Positions 61,497 to 64,000 of a stretch of 64,000 bases of DNA are shown here, one piece after another. Source of the DNA: Casuarius casuarius (taxonomy: Eukaryota; Chordata; Aves; Casuariiformes; Casuariidae); assembly GCA_003342895.1 (NCBI GenBank), contig PTFA01000081.1, forward strand, positions 1,457,397-1,521,396, given 5' to 3'. Position 1 is the first letter of the stretch; every line of letters begins with the position of its first letter. Below the pieces are notes generated by a model. The model was not told where the DNA came from, made no database searches, and saw only the letters and a list, made by a program, of their open reading frames with translations. A program made the translations under genes and the position numbers.

Positions 61497-64000
61497 AAAC
61501 CCAGAGGATATCATTGCTGTGCTACCTTATCTTATTTGTGAAGGACTTTCATTTGTTAAATCTATAGTCATTTTCTTTCTGTTCGTGGGGATAATTGTAG
61601 ATTCCTCCAGCACAGCAACTGTACTCAAGTTAGAGCTATTTTCTATAAAATGACAGGAATTTGAGGCTAGCCATGTTCCTTTTCATCATGTGCTGAAATA
61701 ATCATGAATGACGATATTAGATTGAATATTCCCTCTATTTCCACAGATGCAATACTATGGGCTTTAACCCTATTAAAATTGGTTGAGTTCCTCAGGGGAA
61801 ATATATGGCAAAATCCGATCCTTTGTGTGTGATTTCCCTCTGAACTGACTGAGGAACAGCATGCCACTGTGCACCTAGCCTGCTAATGAAGGCAAAGAAC
61901 AGAATTCATCGCTCTGATGAAAGAGCATGTATTAATCAGGCTGCAAAGGAAGATGAAGTTAGCGCTACGTTAGCACCAAGGAAAAAGCTTTCGGCCTATT
62001 CTGCAGAGACTTGGCACAAGCAGAATTGGTATGGGCAAATCCCCATACTGAGATGCTGAGATGACATGATGCTTCTCACTGCTACTGGAAAATGATTAAA
62101 AACATGATAAAACTATTTAGCTGTCAATAAAAAGGTCAGGTTTTCCAGTTGGTGTGAGCGCAGGTGGAGGAGTACTGCAGGGGAAGGTGGCTTTAAACCA
62201 GCTTTGTAATTCCCCCACGTTAGCCGCCTCATCACCAGGTGGATCTGCTGGACAAGATCAGACCAGCTTTAAGTCTGCTTTAAGTCGTCCCTTGTGCCAA
62301 TGGCTCTCAGGTGACATGAGGGCTGTTGAGGATCAGCAGCGCATTAGAAAGAGCTGGCTCTCAAAGTTTTCTGCTCCTGGACTGGCCAGGAAAGGAACCC
62401 TTCACCTGTGAGCACTGCTGCTTTTTATGGACACTCACATGTGCACCTGGAGCTTTGCCCAAAGACGGTGACAAATTCCTGCCCTGAGGATCTTATAAAT
62501 GATTTATACCACAGCAACCTGAAGGCTGTGAACTACCATGGCAAGAACATGTGGCTTACAGCTGAGCAAGCCTGCATTCTCTGTTACTTCTCTTGTCAAT
62601 TTAAGAAACTTCTCCTCACTAGCTCCCTTCTTATCTGGCATATTGTATCACAGGGCTGAGTATCTAGAAGTAATTCTGAGATACAAGGTCAGCACTGAAA
62701 AGCTGAAAGACCAGGGTCCAACACTCACTTGAGTTGATGGCATTCTTTCCCCTGACTTTCAGGCAAGCAAAAAGCCTGTCAAAAAAACCTGTCAGCGTCT
62801 AGGAAAGATGGGGAAGAAGTAAAGAAAGTTTATAGAAACGAGGGTTAGTGTGTGAAAATTAAGTAACAACCTCTGTTGTTGTCAGTGGCCACAGCCCTAC
62901 CTACTGCTTGCAAAGCAACTTTGTCTACTTGTACTTAAAATATCTGAAAGAGTAGCTAGCATATTCAAATACTGCACTAACCTGCATCCACATATATGGA
63001 TCTTTAACTTGCTTAAAGCTTAGTGGGAACAGGAGTGAAGAGAGCACAGCAAGCTGGTCATGCAGGGTACTCAGCACAAGTAGGTGAGAGATGCAAGTAC
63101 ACAAGAGACAGAAGTAAAGCTGTGGGACCTGCGCGCAGCTCTGAGTCACCAAAGCATGCTCAGGATGCGAGTGCAAACAGCTTAGTGCCACATAAACGCG
63201 GAGTATTTATGGATTTCATAAAATGCTGCATATGTTTACACAAATGCCTTTCTGAGAACGTAAAGCTTTGTGTCTGAGGAGAGAAAAAGACAAAACACAT
63301 GGAGGGGGGGAAAAAAGGCAAAAGATGCACAAGAACAAATTGGAGACAACCTTGCTGTCACGCATAACACTGCTGCAGTTCTTTGCAGGCACAGCAGAAG
63401 ATGCTCTCAGTAACAAGGGTGTTATCTGCAGGAATTCCTGGCTCTCTCCCTTGGACAACTTGCCGAGATAAGTGTATAAGTACCTCTGTTAGCTGCACAG
63501 GTTCCCTTGGACAGCTCTGTCTCTGTACTGGGGTTAAATGGAGTAAATCACAGCATGGGAACATATCCTGTTATTCTATCAATGTATTAATAAATACACC
63601 ATTTCATTGTGTATGACTGTCCAAAGAGGGAAAATTGTACACTTCTGGCTCCTCATCTGCAAGACACAGTTCCCATACTGGATGCAAAACTGGTCCAGAT
63701 GAGGACCAGTAACACAACCAGAAGAGATGGGGCCAGAGCCTTGCTCTCTCTCCCGGCGATCCTGCGGAGCCCTACCAGGAGGAACAGCAGCGGTGCGGGT
63801 TAAGGGGATGCAACGCACCTTGCTGCTGTTAAAGGACGGTAGCCCTTCTGTGCTAAAGCCATCTGGAAATGCTCTCTGCTCTCCAGAGTGGCCGATGAAA
63901 CACTGGTCAGCATCTCCCTTAATGGAGATTTAACAACCTCTGCAGTACCCTCAGTTGTGATGCTTTAATTACAGTCTCTCTCATTTAATTTTGCTCTTTT

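Larger units (their letters stand above)
52709..64000 (-). other. LRP8: Large LRP8 intron to the window edge
   Basis: No further class A repeat (CxxxxFxC...SDExxC pattern) or signal-peptide exon was found on the minus strand, so the 5' exons lie outside. It contains GC-rich sequence at 54,840-55,450 and two AT-rich blocks that look like regulatory sequence (57,540-57,960 and 61,120-61,700). Confidence 0.6.

Noticed and set aside
52709..64000. First LRP8 exons (signal peptide, repeats 1-2)
   Set aside because: No minus-strand segment shows the class A cysteine/SDE pattern, so they are taken to lie outside the window.

Overview
This is a stretch of a vertebrate, probably avian, genome. It carries two convergently transcribed multi-exon genes, GT-AG introns of 0.2 to 5 kb or more, CA/GT microsatellites, an old antisense CR1-type LINE relic and an old MIR-like relic. 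There are no Alu/B1-type SINEs and no prokaryotic features. The avian call rests on the low repeat load, the CR1 relic and an LRP8 tail that apparently lacks the mammalian proline-rich insert. It is an inference; another sauropsid is possible.

Left third (1-19,678, + strand): the 3' part of a nardilysin-family M16 metalloprotease gene. Seventeen consecutive coding exons (3,024-19,678) join in frame and encode the last 593 residues plus the stop. All introns are GT-AG and the coding length is exactly 1,782 nt. The catalytic N-terminal half lies upstream of the window. The protein is clearly nardilysin-like, with some blocks nearly identical to NRDC and others quite divergent. It may therefore be a paralogue rather than NRDC itself.

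Middle (19,679 to about 25,100): intergenic or 3'-UTR sequence between the two tail-to-tail genes. It holds the CR1 relic, which contains the first AATAAA after the nardilysin-like stop, and GT and CA microsatellites.

Right two thirds (about 25,100-64,000, - strand): LRP8 (ApoER2), the reelin/apolipoprotein E receptor. Fifteen coding exons (52,708 down to 29,234) encode 773 residues plus stop. In order they give five LDL-receptor class A repeats, EGF-A, EGF-B, a six-bladed YWTD propeller, EGF-C, an O-glycosylated Thr/Ser-rich stalk, the transmembrane helix, a cytoplasmic tail with the FDNPVY (NPxY) motif, and the RVALSLEDDGLP C-terminus. They correspond one-to-one to LDLR exons 4-18, and exons 7-14 have the LDLR lengths. 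The signal peptide and the first class A repeats lie beyond 64,000. The last 11 kb is intron.

Apart from the two genes, the best signals are: a nested inverted repeat at 61,414-61,496 inside an LRP8 intron; a 31-bp near-perfect palindrome and three Pumilio-type motifs in the presumptive LRP8 3' UTR; and several exon-like open segments on the strand opposite LRP8. One 110-N assembly gap (38,004-38,113) and one single N (42,921) fall in introns.
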